This document shows positions 1 through 6,338 of a DNA stretch of 7,501 nt, piece after piece. The stretch is from assembly GCA_002420145.1 (NCBI GenBank), contig DIHL01000003.1, positions 1 to 7,501 of the forward strand. The letters run 5' to 3'. Position 1 is the stretch's first letter. Every line of letters starts with the position of its first letter. A model generated the notes under the pieces. The model ran no database searches. It saw only the letters and a program-made list of their open reading frames with translations, and was not told the origin of the DNA. The translations under genes and the position numbers were made by a program. Source of the stretch: Bacteroidetes bacterium UBA5697 (GTDB lineage: Bacteria > Bacteroidota > Bacteroidia > B-17B0 > Aurantibacillaceae).

Positions 1-24
1 AACACCTCAATTGAGGTGTTTTTG
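1..24 (+). terminator. Hairpin terminator at the left edge
   Basis: Positions 1-20 are a perfect inverted repeat (arms AACACCTCAA and TTGAGGTGTT), and a run of five T covers positions 19-23. This is the form of a rho-independent terminator for a plus-strand gene ending just left of the window. It also lies 29 bases beyond the stop of the minus-strand aminotransferase, so it may work for both directions. The minus-strand U-tract would lie outside the window and cannot be checked. Confidence 0.75.
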
Positions 25-49
25 ACTTATAAAATAATAATAAAACTAA

Positions 50-1249
50 TTAGTTTGTTTTACCTGGATAAACCTTTAATGCTTCTTTCAAACAAATTAT
101 TGCATTTTTTAAATCCTCTTTGTTTAAAACATAAGCTAAACGTACTTCATTAGTTCCAGCACCTGGTGTTGAATAGAAACCAGAAGCTGGTGCCATCATC
201 ACTGTTTGTCCGTTAAACGAAAACTCTTCTAATAACCATTGACAAAATTTATCTGAATTATCAATTGGTAAACGAGCTATGCAGTAAAAAGCACCACTTG
301 GTTTAGGACAAAATACTCCATCAATTTTATTAATTTCTTCAATCACATAATCTCTACGAGCAATGTATTCTGTTTTAACTCCATCAAAATAAGATTGAGG
401 AGTATATAAAGCCGCCTCTGCACCTATTTGTCCATAACTTGGTGGCGATAAACGTGCTTGAGCAAATTTCATGGCAGCTGCCATCACTTCTTTGTTTTTA
501 CTAATCATTGCTCCAATACGAGCACCACAAGCACTATAACGTTTAGAAATTGAATCTAACAATACAACATTATTTTCTATTCCTTCTAAATGCATGACAG
601 AAACATATTCTTTTCCATCGTAACAAAATTCACGATACACTTCGTCGCTTAATAAATACAAATCATATTTTTTCACTAAGTCGCGTAATGCTTCTAATTC
701 TGCTTTTGTATATAAATAACCCGTTGGATTTCCTGGGTTACAAATCATAATACCTTTAGTTTTTGGAGTGATAACTTTTTCGAAATCGCTGATTGGAGGC
801 AAGGCAAAACCAGTTTCAATATAACTTCTAACTGGAACTACCTTTACCCCAGCAGCTGTGGAAAAACCATTATAGTTTGCATAAAATGGCTCAGGAATAA
901 TCACTTCATCACCTTCATTAAAACAAGTTTTCATAGTAATTTCGATGGCTTCAGAACCACCACACGTAATAATTACTTCACTTGCATCGATATTGATATT
1001 ATATGATTTGTAATAATTACATAATTTTTTACGATAGCTTTCGTTACCTGCACTGTGACTATATTCTAACACTTTAAAATCAGCTGTTTTAACAGCATTT
1101 AAAAAAGATTCAGGCGTTTCAATATCAGGTTGTCCAATATTTAAATGATAGATTTTTGTACCGCGTTTTTTAGCCGCTTCAGCAAATGGAACTAATTTAC
1201 GAATTGGAGAAGAAGGCATTTCAATAGCCTTTACTGATATTTTTGGCAT
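50..1249 (-). CDS. PLP-dependent class I/II aminotransferase (aspartate aminotransferase-like)
   Basis: This is a cytoplasmic fold-type I aminotransferase of 399 residues, the usual family length. It transfers an amino group between an amino acid and a 2-oxo acid through pyridoxal phosphate. The family hallmarks are present in order: TCGGSEA (95-101) for the cofactor phosphate, an aromatic at Y123, NPGNPTG (171-177), SDEVY (201-205) with D202 for the pyridine nitrogen and Y205, SISKRYSACGARIG (233-246) with Schiff-base lysine K236 and R244, and NEVR (367-370) with R370 expected to bind the substrate alpha-carboxylate. The N-terminus reads straight into a typical Bacteroidota version of this enzyme, so ATG at 1249 is a sound start although no Shine-Dalgarno sequence precedes it. 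The exact donor cannot be read from sequence: aspartate is the default guess, but aromatic or branched-chain substrates are possible. It is divergent from the HD hydrolase gene and separated from it by about 120 bases. No catalytic residue is missing. Confidence 0.95.
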   Translation of the reverse strand: MPKISVKAIEMPSSPIRKLVPFAEAAKKRGTKIYHLNIGQPDIETPESFLNAVKTADFKVLEYSHSAGNESYRKKLCNYYKSYNINIDASEVIITCGGSEAIEITMKTCFNEGDEVIIPEPFYANYNGFSTAAGVKVVPVRSYIETGFALPPISDFEKVITPKTKGIMICNPGNPTGYLYTKAELEALRDLVKKYDLYLLSDEVYREFCYDGKEYVSVMHLEGIENNVVLLDSISKRYSACGARIGAMISKNKEVMAAAMKFAQARLSPPSYGQIGAEAALYTPQSYFDGVKTEYIARRDYVIEEINKIDGVFCPKPSGAFYCIARLPIDNSDKFCQWLLEEFSFNGQTVMMAPASGFYSTPGAGTNEVRLAYVLNKEDLKNAIICLKEALKVYPGKTN

Positions 1250-1273
1250 AAGATATTTTTAAAAATTGAGTCA

Positions 1274-1281
1274 CAAAAATA
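1274..1281 (-). promoter_or_regulatory. Possible -7 promoter element of the aminotransferase gene
   Basis: On the minus strand this reads TATTTTTG, matching the Bacteroidota -7 consensus TAnnTTTG, 24 bases upstream of the ATG at 1249. No TTG is found at the expected -33 distance, so the call rests on one half of the promoter only. Confidence 0.35.
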
Positions 1282-1336
1282 ATCATTTATGTGCTATTTA
1301 TGATACTATTTTAGGATAAAAACGGTTTAAAAATAG

Positions 1337-1344
1337 TAGATTTG
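1337..1344 (+). promoter_or_regulatory. Probable -7 promoter element of the HD hydrolase gene
   Basis: TAGATTTG matches TAnnTTTG exactly. Transcription would begin around 1350, giving a leader of roughly 20 bases before the ATG at 1369. No clear TTG is seen at -33. The element overlaps the in-frame TTG at 1342, which argues against that TTG being a start codon. Confidence 0.45.
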
Positions 1345-1368
1345 TTTGTTGTAATACTTCTTAAAACT

Positions 1369-2598
1369 ATGGTTTCAAACAAGCGAAAAATAATAAACGA
1401 CCCTATTTATGGCTTTGTAACATTGCCAGATGATTTGGTATATGATTTAATTAATCACCCTATTTTTCAACGTTTAAGAAGAATTAAGCAATTAGGATTA
1501 ACTAATCTTGTTTATCCTGGTGCTTTACATACGCGTTTTCATCATGCTATAGGTGCCATGTACTTGATGACAGAGGCGCTTCAGGTTTTAAAATCAAAAG
1601 ATATTAAAATTACTGATGAAGAATCAAGAGCCTCAATCATTGCTATTTTATTACATGATATCGGTCACGGACCTTTTTCTCATGCTTTGGAACATACCAT
1701 TGTCAAAGGAATTCATCACGAAGATATTTCAACCATGTTGATGGATGAATTAAACAAAACATTTAAAGGAAAGTTAAGCTTAGCTATTAAAATATTTAAA
1801 AACGAACATCCTAAAAAATTTTTGCACCAGTTAGTATCTAGTCAGTTAGATATGGATAGATTAGATTACTTAAATAGAGATAGCTTTTTTACAGGTGTTT
1901 CAGAAGGTGTAGTCAGTAGCGATCGTATTATTAAAATGCTCAATGTAAAAGATGGCAATTTAGTAGTTGAAGCAAAAGGTATTTATAGCGTAGAGAGTTT
2001 TTTAATTGCTCGTCGTTTAATGTACTGGCAAGTATATTTGCATAAAACTGTTTTGAGTGCGGAAAAATTATTGGTCAATGTTTTAAAACGTGCCAAAGAA
2101 TTATCATTAGCTGGCGAAGATTTATTTGCGACCCCTGCTCTATCACTATTCTTAAAAAACAATTTTAGTAAAAAGGATTTTATTAGTAAACCAGAGCTGT
2201 TACAGCAGTTTGTTTTATTAGATGATTATGACATCATGGCTTCTGTAAAAGTTTGGATGAATCATAAAGACATAGTTCTATCTACACTTTGTAAAAACAT
2301 TATTGACAGAAACTTATACAAAATTGAACTTCAAAATAAAAATTTTACGCCTACTTATAAAAATCAAATTCAGGAAAAGGTGATGAAGAAATACAAACTA
2401 ACTAAAAGGGAATCTGAGTATTTTGTATTTGCAGAAAGCGTCAATAATAGCGCTTACAATTCATCAAAAGTTCAAATAAATATTCTACACAAAAACGGTC
2501 AATTAATTGATGTTGCAAAAGCATCTGACCAACTAAATATTAAAATGTTGAGTAAAAAAGTAACTAAGTATTTTATCTGTTACCCAAAAGGACTTTAA
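1369..2598 (+). CDS. HD-superfamily phosphohydrolase (COG1078/SAMHD1-like fold)
   Basis: This is a probable metal-dependent nucleotide or phosphate-ester hydrolase of the HD superfamily, in the group that includes dNTPases and SAMHD1. I chose ATG 1369 (409 residues). The frame can be extended to a TTG at 1342, but that codon lies in the promoter-like TAGATTTG, and the family's N-terminal pattern (KIINDPIYGF) starts just after the ATG. The active site looks complete when compared with SAMHD1: HTRFHH (54-59) with R56 and H59, LLHDIGHGPFSH (94-105) with H96 and D97 as metal ligands plus H100 and H105, HHED (116-119) with H117, and QLDMDRLDY (159-167) with D163 as metal ligand and Y167. The C-terminal half (about 200-409) is a mostly helical region of no recognised motif. 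No signal peptide or membrane segment is seen, so it is cytoplasmic. In several Bacteroidota a gene of this family precedes lpxD (recalled, not checked); here a terminator follows directly. The substrate is unknown. Confidence 0.92.
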   Translation: MVSNKRKIINDPIYGFVTLPDDLVYDLINHPIFQRLRRIKQLGLTNLVYPGALHTRFHHAIGAMYLMTEALQVLKSKDIKITDEESRASIIAILLHDIGHGPFSHALEHTIVKGIHHEDISTMLMDELNKTFKGKLSLAIKIFKNEHPKKFLHQLVSSQLDMDRLDYLNRDSFFTGVSEGVVSSDRIIKMLNVKDGNLVVEAKGIYSVESFLIARRLMYWQVYLHKTVLSAEKLLVNVLKRAKELSLAGEDLFATPALSLFLKNNFSKKDFISKPELLQQFVLLDDYDIMASVKVWMNHKDIVLSTLCKNIIDRNLYKIELQNKNFTPTYKNQIQEKVMKKYKLTKRESEYFVFAESVNNSAYNSSKVQINILHKNGQLIDVAKASDQLNIKMLSKKVTKYFICYPKGL

Positions 2599-2611
2599 AC
2601 TAACTAATAAA

Positions 2612-2645
2612 AAAAGGCTGAATTTTCATTCAGCCTTTTGGTTTT
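2612..2645. terminator. Two-way rho-independent terminator between convergent genes
   Basis: A perfect 12-bp stem (2612-2623 with 2628-2639) closes a four-base TTTC loop. The right side continues GGTTTT. On the minus strand the stem is followed by a T run complementary to the A run at 2609-2615. It sits 13 bases after the HD gene stop and just below the TPR gene stop, so it can end transcripts from both sides. Confidence 0.92.
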
Positions 2646-2646
2646 A

Positions 2647-3300
2647 TTATCCTGGCATTCTACTAATTTGTTTCTCCATTTGTTTTAATTGAGAAACAAT
2701 TTCATCATTTTTAGGTTTTAAATCCTTTGCCTTTTTAAAATGTTGTTTTGCCACTTTATATTGCATACGTTGTGCTTCGATATTACATAATTGTAAGTGA
2801 GCGGCTGCTAAACTATCTTTATCAGGTATCCCGACTTTAACAGCTTCTAATAAATGAACACGAGCTTGTTTGGTGTTACCTTTTTTCAGTTCAATAAATC
2901 CTAACTGCATTAAGTTAGAACCTTCCATATCACCAACAATCTTAGATTTAATTTTTAAGCTCTTTCTAATATTATCTTCTGCTTTATCTAAATCATTTGA
3001 TGCCATTGATAAATTACTTTGTAACATATAATATCCTGATCGAATTGGTTTATAAAGCAATCTTGGAAATTTTATCTTATTTAAATATTTCATTGCTAAG
3101 TCAACATCTCCATCCGAAACAGCTTCCTGAACAATACGCATGGTTCCCATTCCAAAATAAAACACAAGAGAAAATATTGCTAATGTGTAGCAAATCCAAG
3201 CGGTAACTACATCTAGATACAAATGTGATAAAACGCCTAAAATAACAAGGGCAATAATAATTTCTAATCTATATAAAATGTAAAATCTTAAAAATTTCAT
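2647..3300 (-). CDS. Membrane-anchored TPR protein of unknown function
   Basis: This 217-residue protein has two adjacent hydrophobic segments at the N-terminus (about 12-28 and 31-50), with only a short loop around L27-D30 between them. They form a likely helical hairpin anchor in the inner membrane. The rest is soluble and helical, with a TPR-like pattern of alternating helices: a weak first unit at about 57-80, then about 87-118, 126-156 and 165-196, and a final charged helix (197-213). The recurring features are small residues at helix crossings and motifs such as A..HL.EA (146-153) and A..HF.KA (184-191). The basic N-terminus (K2, R5, R11) suggests that both termini face the cytoplasm. 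TPRs usually hold partner proteins, but no partner can be named from this context, because both neighbours are separated from it by terminators. No enzyme motif is seen and I do not recognise a specific family. The ATG at 3300 is supported by the promoter-like signal 49 bases upstream. Confidence 0.85.
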   Translation of the reverse strand: MKFLRFYILYRLEIIIALVILGVLSHLYLDVVTAWICYTLAIFSLVFYFGMGTMRIVQEAVSDGDVDLAMKYLNKIKFPRLLYKPIRSGYYMLQSNLSMASNDLDKAEDNIRKSLKIKSKIVGDMEGSNLMQLGFIELKKGNTKQARVHLLEAVKVGIPDKDSLAAAHLQLCNIEAQRMQYKVAKQHFKKAKDLKPKNDEIVSQLKQMEKQISRMPG

Positions 3301-3348
3301 AGGTACTTTAATTTAATTTTATGTCTCAATTACTTGTTAATGAGGGCG

Positions 3349-3356
3349 CAAAGATA
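3349..3356 (-). promoter_or_regulatory. Probable -7 promoter element of the TPR gene
   Basis: On the minus strand this reads TATCTTTG, an exact fit to TAnnTTTG. It is followed by GCGCCC and a leader of about 40 AT-rich bases before the ATG at 3300. A -33 TTG at the expected spacing is not evident. The terminator just upstream (3397-3428) supports an independent promoter here. Confidence 0.55.
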
Positions 3357-3391
3357 ATTATTTTTTACTGATTATATGATTTGATTTTCAT

Positions 3392-3428
3392 CAAAAAAAA
3401 ACGCCTTTCTTAATAGAAAGGCGTTTTT
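3392..3428 (-). terminator. Strong rho-independent terminator of the metalloprotease gene
   Basis: A perfect 14-bp stem (3397-3410 with 3415-3428) closes a four-base TAAT loop. On the minus strand the hairpin ends in a run of nine T. It begins 17 bases after the protease stop codon at 3446. It separates the protease unit from the TPR gene downstream. The T run at 3424-3428 on the other strand would allow some plus-strand function as well. Confidence 0.93.
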
Positions 3429-3445
3429 AAATCGTTTATCTAAAA

Positions 3446-6190
3446 TTATTCGATAATTAATTTCTTAGTAACCTTATTATTATCCATGATTAAAGTAATA
3501 AAATAGATACCTGAATTTAATTTATTTGAAGCATTTACAGTGTATTTAGCATTTACACCAGCTGAAGTGTTAGAAGAGTTTTCTTCAACTACGCGGCCAG
3601 TTACATCATAAACTAAAATATTAACTTTAGCATCATAAGGAGAAGTGAATTCAACCTCAGAAGAAGAACTAGTTGGATTAGGGTAAATAGAAAGACCTAA
3701 AGCATTTTCAAATTCGTTAATTCCAACAGTACCACCAATATTGATATTATCAATATATAAGTTTTGAGATTGTCCACCAACTACATCATTCTCAAACCAA
3801 AAACGGAATTTCACATCTTTCTTATTACTTAATATTGGATTTAAAACTGCAGTAGAATATGTTTTGTTAACCCATTTAGGATTAGGAGTAGTTGAGCTCC
3901 ATGGAATATAAGGTGAATTTACAGTGCCTCCACTTACAGCCATTACAGAAGCTGATGGAGTACCAGGCATATTTGACCAAGAACCACCGCAATCTAAACT
4001 ATATTGTAATTTAAAAGTCTCATCACCATTAACAACTGATGTTTTTTTAGCGAATGAATAATCAAAAGAGAAGCTAATATTGGTTGTGTTTGAGAAATTA
4101 AAAGATGGAGTTTCCATAATATCTACGTTTTCAGCAAATCCAGGGAAATTATTCACGTAATTTGCACTTGCTAAAACCACTGATTTTGTAGAACCACCAG
4201 CTCCATAGTTTGACATTTCCCAAGAAGGAGTTCCAAGATCTTCGTTAATCATTACAAATCCATCAGGCCACCATTGACCGCTCTCGAAATTTTCAGAGAA
4301 TGGCAATTGTCTAGCTCCGTTCCAATTGACAGTAATATAAGAATTTACTGTTTTTGTAGAAGTTCCATTTGCATTTGATGCCGTTAATGAAACTGAATAT
4401 GTTCCAGGTGCTGCATAAGTTACAGATGGGGCAGATAATGTAGATGTAGATGGAGTACCTCCTTCAAATGTCCATAATAATGAAGTTGGTACTGAATTGT
4501 AAGTTGTATTTGTGAATACAATTGCTTGACCAGCACAGTTTTGAGCTTTGTTAGAAGAAAAATCTGCAATTGGAGCACATGGAGTAACTCCTGTTGGATT
4601 TCCGTTAGCATCCAAAATACCAGTAAAAATTAAGTTAGCAATTCCAACTAATGAATCTCTTGATGCAATAGAAGATTGGCAAGTTAATCTCATTTTATCA
4701 ATTTGACCAACTGTAAACATTTTAGGACAAGAAGAATAATCCATGATATTTTCAACATTTGGTCTAACTGTATCACAAGTAGCCATCGTTCTATTTACTC
4801 CTGTTGTTGGAGAAGGAGTTGTTCCAATATTTAAGTTATAATCTTCAATTTCCCCACTTGTAATAGACATATTAGGTCCTGTAATAGGTAAATCACTTGT
4901 CAAAACTCTCATACGAAGAATCGCATAAGTTGCACTAGGAATTAAAACAGAAGAAGTAAACGTTTGAGTACCTAATAAACCACCAGTTGGAGCTAATACA
5001 GTTTCTCCAATATCCGAAAAATCCCCATCTCTATTGTAATCTATATAAGCTGCTGCATAATTACTAACAGTATGACTAGCTATACTTGTAATAGATAATG
5101 TGTTTGTTGTCCCAGCATTAAAATCATTTCCATATTTTCGAGAAAAATCAGAATATCCACCTGATGTACCAACAGCAAAAGAACTGGTGGTATCAATGAT
5201 TGGAGTTACTGTTGTAGAAACCATTGTAAATAAATTTCTGATCATTGTTCCTGTTAAAGAGTTTAACCCAGTGGTGTTTGACATTTTACCAAATGTAACA
5301 TTAGTAATATCAGAACTATCTGCAGAAATAGCAACCGAAGGAGTTACAGTATAACTTCCTGGCTTAGGACAAGTACTGAAAAATCCAGTTGTTGCTGGGG
5401 TATCATAAATATCATCGTTACCACACTCAAATCCTGGTTCATTTGTAGCGCCAAAAGTATGACTTAATCCAAACCAGTGACCAATTTCGTGACTTAATGA
5501 ACGATCTCCTAAAAAGTCGTAACGATAAATAATCGCATCAGCAGAAGAAACAGGAGCTGTACCAGGTAAATAAGTATAACCAACAGTAATACCAAAATCA
5601 GAGCCAGCAATATTGCCTACAATATATACATTTAAGTATTTTGAAGGATTCCAATTACCTGCAGCCATTGTACTGTATTGGTAATTTAATAAATCACGAG
5701 ACCAATCAGAATTTGGGTCTTCATGGCGAACTATACCACTAGTACAATTTCCATTAGGATCTTTCTTTGCTAAAACAAATTTCATGTTAGCATTTTTATA
5801 CAATGGTTGATATAAAGGATCAATACTAATTGTATCAGCATTTTGTTTTCCAAAGTCCTTGTTAACTTGAGCTAAAGCTGCAATGATTGCTGCATCACTA
5901 ACATTTGTTCCTGACCCAACCGCTTCTCCATTGTGCAAAACGTGAAATACAACTGGCACAGTGTATGTAGGCTGTACTGAATTTGTTTTAGCAGATTTCG
6001 ATTGCTGTAAAAAAGCCTCATATTCAGCTCTAGCTGCATTCTCAGCTGCATTTAACTTTGCAGCATAACCTGGCAAATTTTTTAAATAATATTCACGAGC
6101 TTCGTAAGTACCACAAGGCTTAATTTCTTGGGCGTAGCTACTTGCTACTAATGATAAAAAAGCCGTAGCACTAAGTAATAATTTTTTCAT
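3446..6190 (-). CDS. Secreted multidomain M43-family zinc metalloprotease with T9SS sorting domain
   Basis: This is a 914-residue exported protease, probably delivered to the cell surface or medium by type IX secretion. Domains in order: a signal peptide (1-20, likely cut in SSYA|QE); a helical propeptide (about 21-72) with C26 in a PCGTYE context, a candidate cysteine switch; an M43 (pappalysin/ulilysin-like) catalytic domain from about 75, with HEIGHWFGLSH at 234-244 (zinc ligands H234, H238, H244 and base E235), then a CGNDDIYDTP segment (256-265) and the Met-turn NIMDY (481-485, M483); a GEVED-type beta domain (about 280-456, with GEIEDY at 446-451) lying between zinc motif and Met-turn; a PKD domain (about 538-621, WTFEGGTPS and APGTYSVSLT); a jelly-roll 'choice-of-anchor J'/MAM-like domain (about 627-820, starting LPFSENFES); and a T9SS type A sorting domain (about 833-914, SIYPNPTS to the end). 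It is a single-gene unit with its own promoter and terminator. The substrate is not predictable; extracellular protein breakdown is a reasonable guess. No frame break or missing catalytic residue is seen. Confidence 0.95.
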   Translation of the reverse strand: MKKLLLSATAFLSLVASSYAQEIKPCGTYEAREYYLKNLPGYAAKLNAAENAARAEYEAFLQQSKSAKTNSVQPTYTVPVVFHVLHNGEAVGSGTNVSDAAIIAALAQVNKDFGKQNADTISIDPLYQPLYKNANMKFVLAKKDPNGNCTSGIVRHEDPNSDWSRDLLNYQYSTMAAGNWNPSKYLNVYIVGNIAGSDFGITVGYTYLPGTAPVSSADAIIYRYDFLGDRSLSHEIGHWFGLSHTFGATNEPGFECGNDDIYDTPATTGFFSTCPKPGSYTVTPSVAISADSSDITNVTFGKMSNTTGLNSLTGTMIRNLFTMVSTTVTPIIDTTSSFAVGTSGGYSDFSRKYGNDFNAGTTNTLSITSIASHTVSNYAAAYIDYNRDGDFSDIGETVLAPTGGLLGTQTFTSSVLIPSATYAILRMRVLTSDLPITGPNMSITSGEIEDYNLNIGTTPSPTTGVNRTMATCDTVRPNVENIMDYSSCPKMFTVGQIDKMRLTCQSSIASRDSLVGIANLIFTGILDANGNPTGVTPCAPIADFSSNKAQNCAGQAIVFTNTTYNSVPTSLLWTFEGGTPSTSTLSAPSVTYAAPGTYSVSLTASNANGTSTKTVNSYITVNWNGARQLPFSENFESGQWWPDGFVMINEDLGTPSWEMSNYGAGGSTKSVVLASANYVNNFPGFAENVDIMETPSFNFSNTTNISFSFDYSFAKKTSVVNGDETFKLQYSLDCGGSWSNMPGTPSASVMAVSGGTVNSPYIPWSSTTPNPKWVNKTYSTAVLNPILSNKKDVKFRFWFENDVVGGQSQNLYIDNINIGGTVGINEFENALGLSIYPNPTSSSSEVEFTSPYDAKVNILVYDVTGRVVEENSSNTSAGVNAKYTVNASNKLNSGIYFITLIMDNNKVTKKLIIE

Positions 6191-6238
6191 CTTTGTATAT
6201 AGTTTATATATTTAATAAATGGGGATTTATTATAATCA

Positions 6239-6268
6239 CAAACTTAACGATTAATTTAATTAATACAA
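6239..6268 (-). promoter_or_regulatory. Bacteroidota-type promoter of the metalloprotease gene
   Basis: On the minus strand a TTG (6266-6268, within TTTTG) is followed after 19 bases by TAAGTTTG (6239-6246). This matches the Bacteroidota housekeeping promoter pattern TTG-N17-23-TAnnTTTG in both boxes and spacing. Transcription should start near 6232, giving a leader of about 40 bases before the ATG at 6190. This is the best-formed promoter in the window. Confidence 0.65.
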
Positions 6269-6271
6269 AAT

Positions 6272-6308
6272 ATTGTTAAAAATTTACTAATCATTAAATT
6301 GTTAAAAA
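6272..6308. repeat. 11-bp direct repeat upstream of the protease promoter
   Basis: ATTGTTAAAAA occurs at 6272-6282 and again at 6298-6308, with starts 26 bases apart. The nearer copy lies immediately upstream of the -33 box of the protease promoter. It could be a paired binding site for an activator or an AT-rich enhancer element, but in DNA this AT-rich chance recurrence is quite possible. Confidence 0.35.
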
Positions 6309-6326
6309 GTTAGAGATTTGAATCTC
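6303..6326 (-). terminator. Weak possible terminator after tcdA
   Basis: GAGAT (6313-6317) pairs with ATCTC (6322-6326) around a four-base loop. On the minus strand the hairpin is followed by TAAC and then TTTTT. It begins 12 bases after the tcdA stop. The stem is short and the T run is set back, so the call is tentative. Confidence 0.3.
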
Positions 6327-6338
6327 AGTAATTTGGTG

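Noticed and set aside
1342..1368. N-terminal extension of the HD hydrolase from a TTG start
   Set aside because: The TTG overlaps an exact TAnnTTTG promoter element and the family N-terminus begins at ATG 1369.
2997..3206. Open frame of 69 codons on the plus strand inside the TPR gene
   Set aside because: It lies fully antisense to a well-supported gene, shows no recognisable motif, and is expected by chance opposite AT-rich coding sequence.
4420..4611. Open frame of 63 codons on the minus strand in another frame of the protease gene
   Set aside because: Its product is a low-complexity run rich in L, Q and H, typical of a shifted frame through the PKD-coding region; the protease frame is clearly the real one.
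4823..5353. The long spacer in the protease as a sign of frameshift or assembly error
   Set aside because: The frame is continuous, codon use is unchanged, and the segment has recognisable GEVED-type motifs, so it is a real domain.
5100..5354. Open frame of 84 codons on the plus strand opposite the inserted GEVED region
   Set aside because: It is antisense to the protease and its valine-rich product mirrors the threonine and asparagine codons of the true frame; no promoter or start signal supports it.
6191..6338. Small RNA or riboswitch between tcdA and the protease gene
   Set aside because: The 148-base gap is AT-rich and is explained by a promoter, a short repeat and a weak hairpin; no larger conserved fold is visible.
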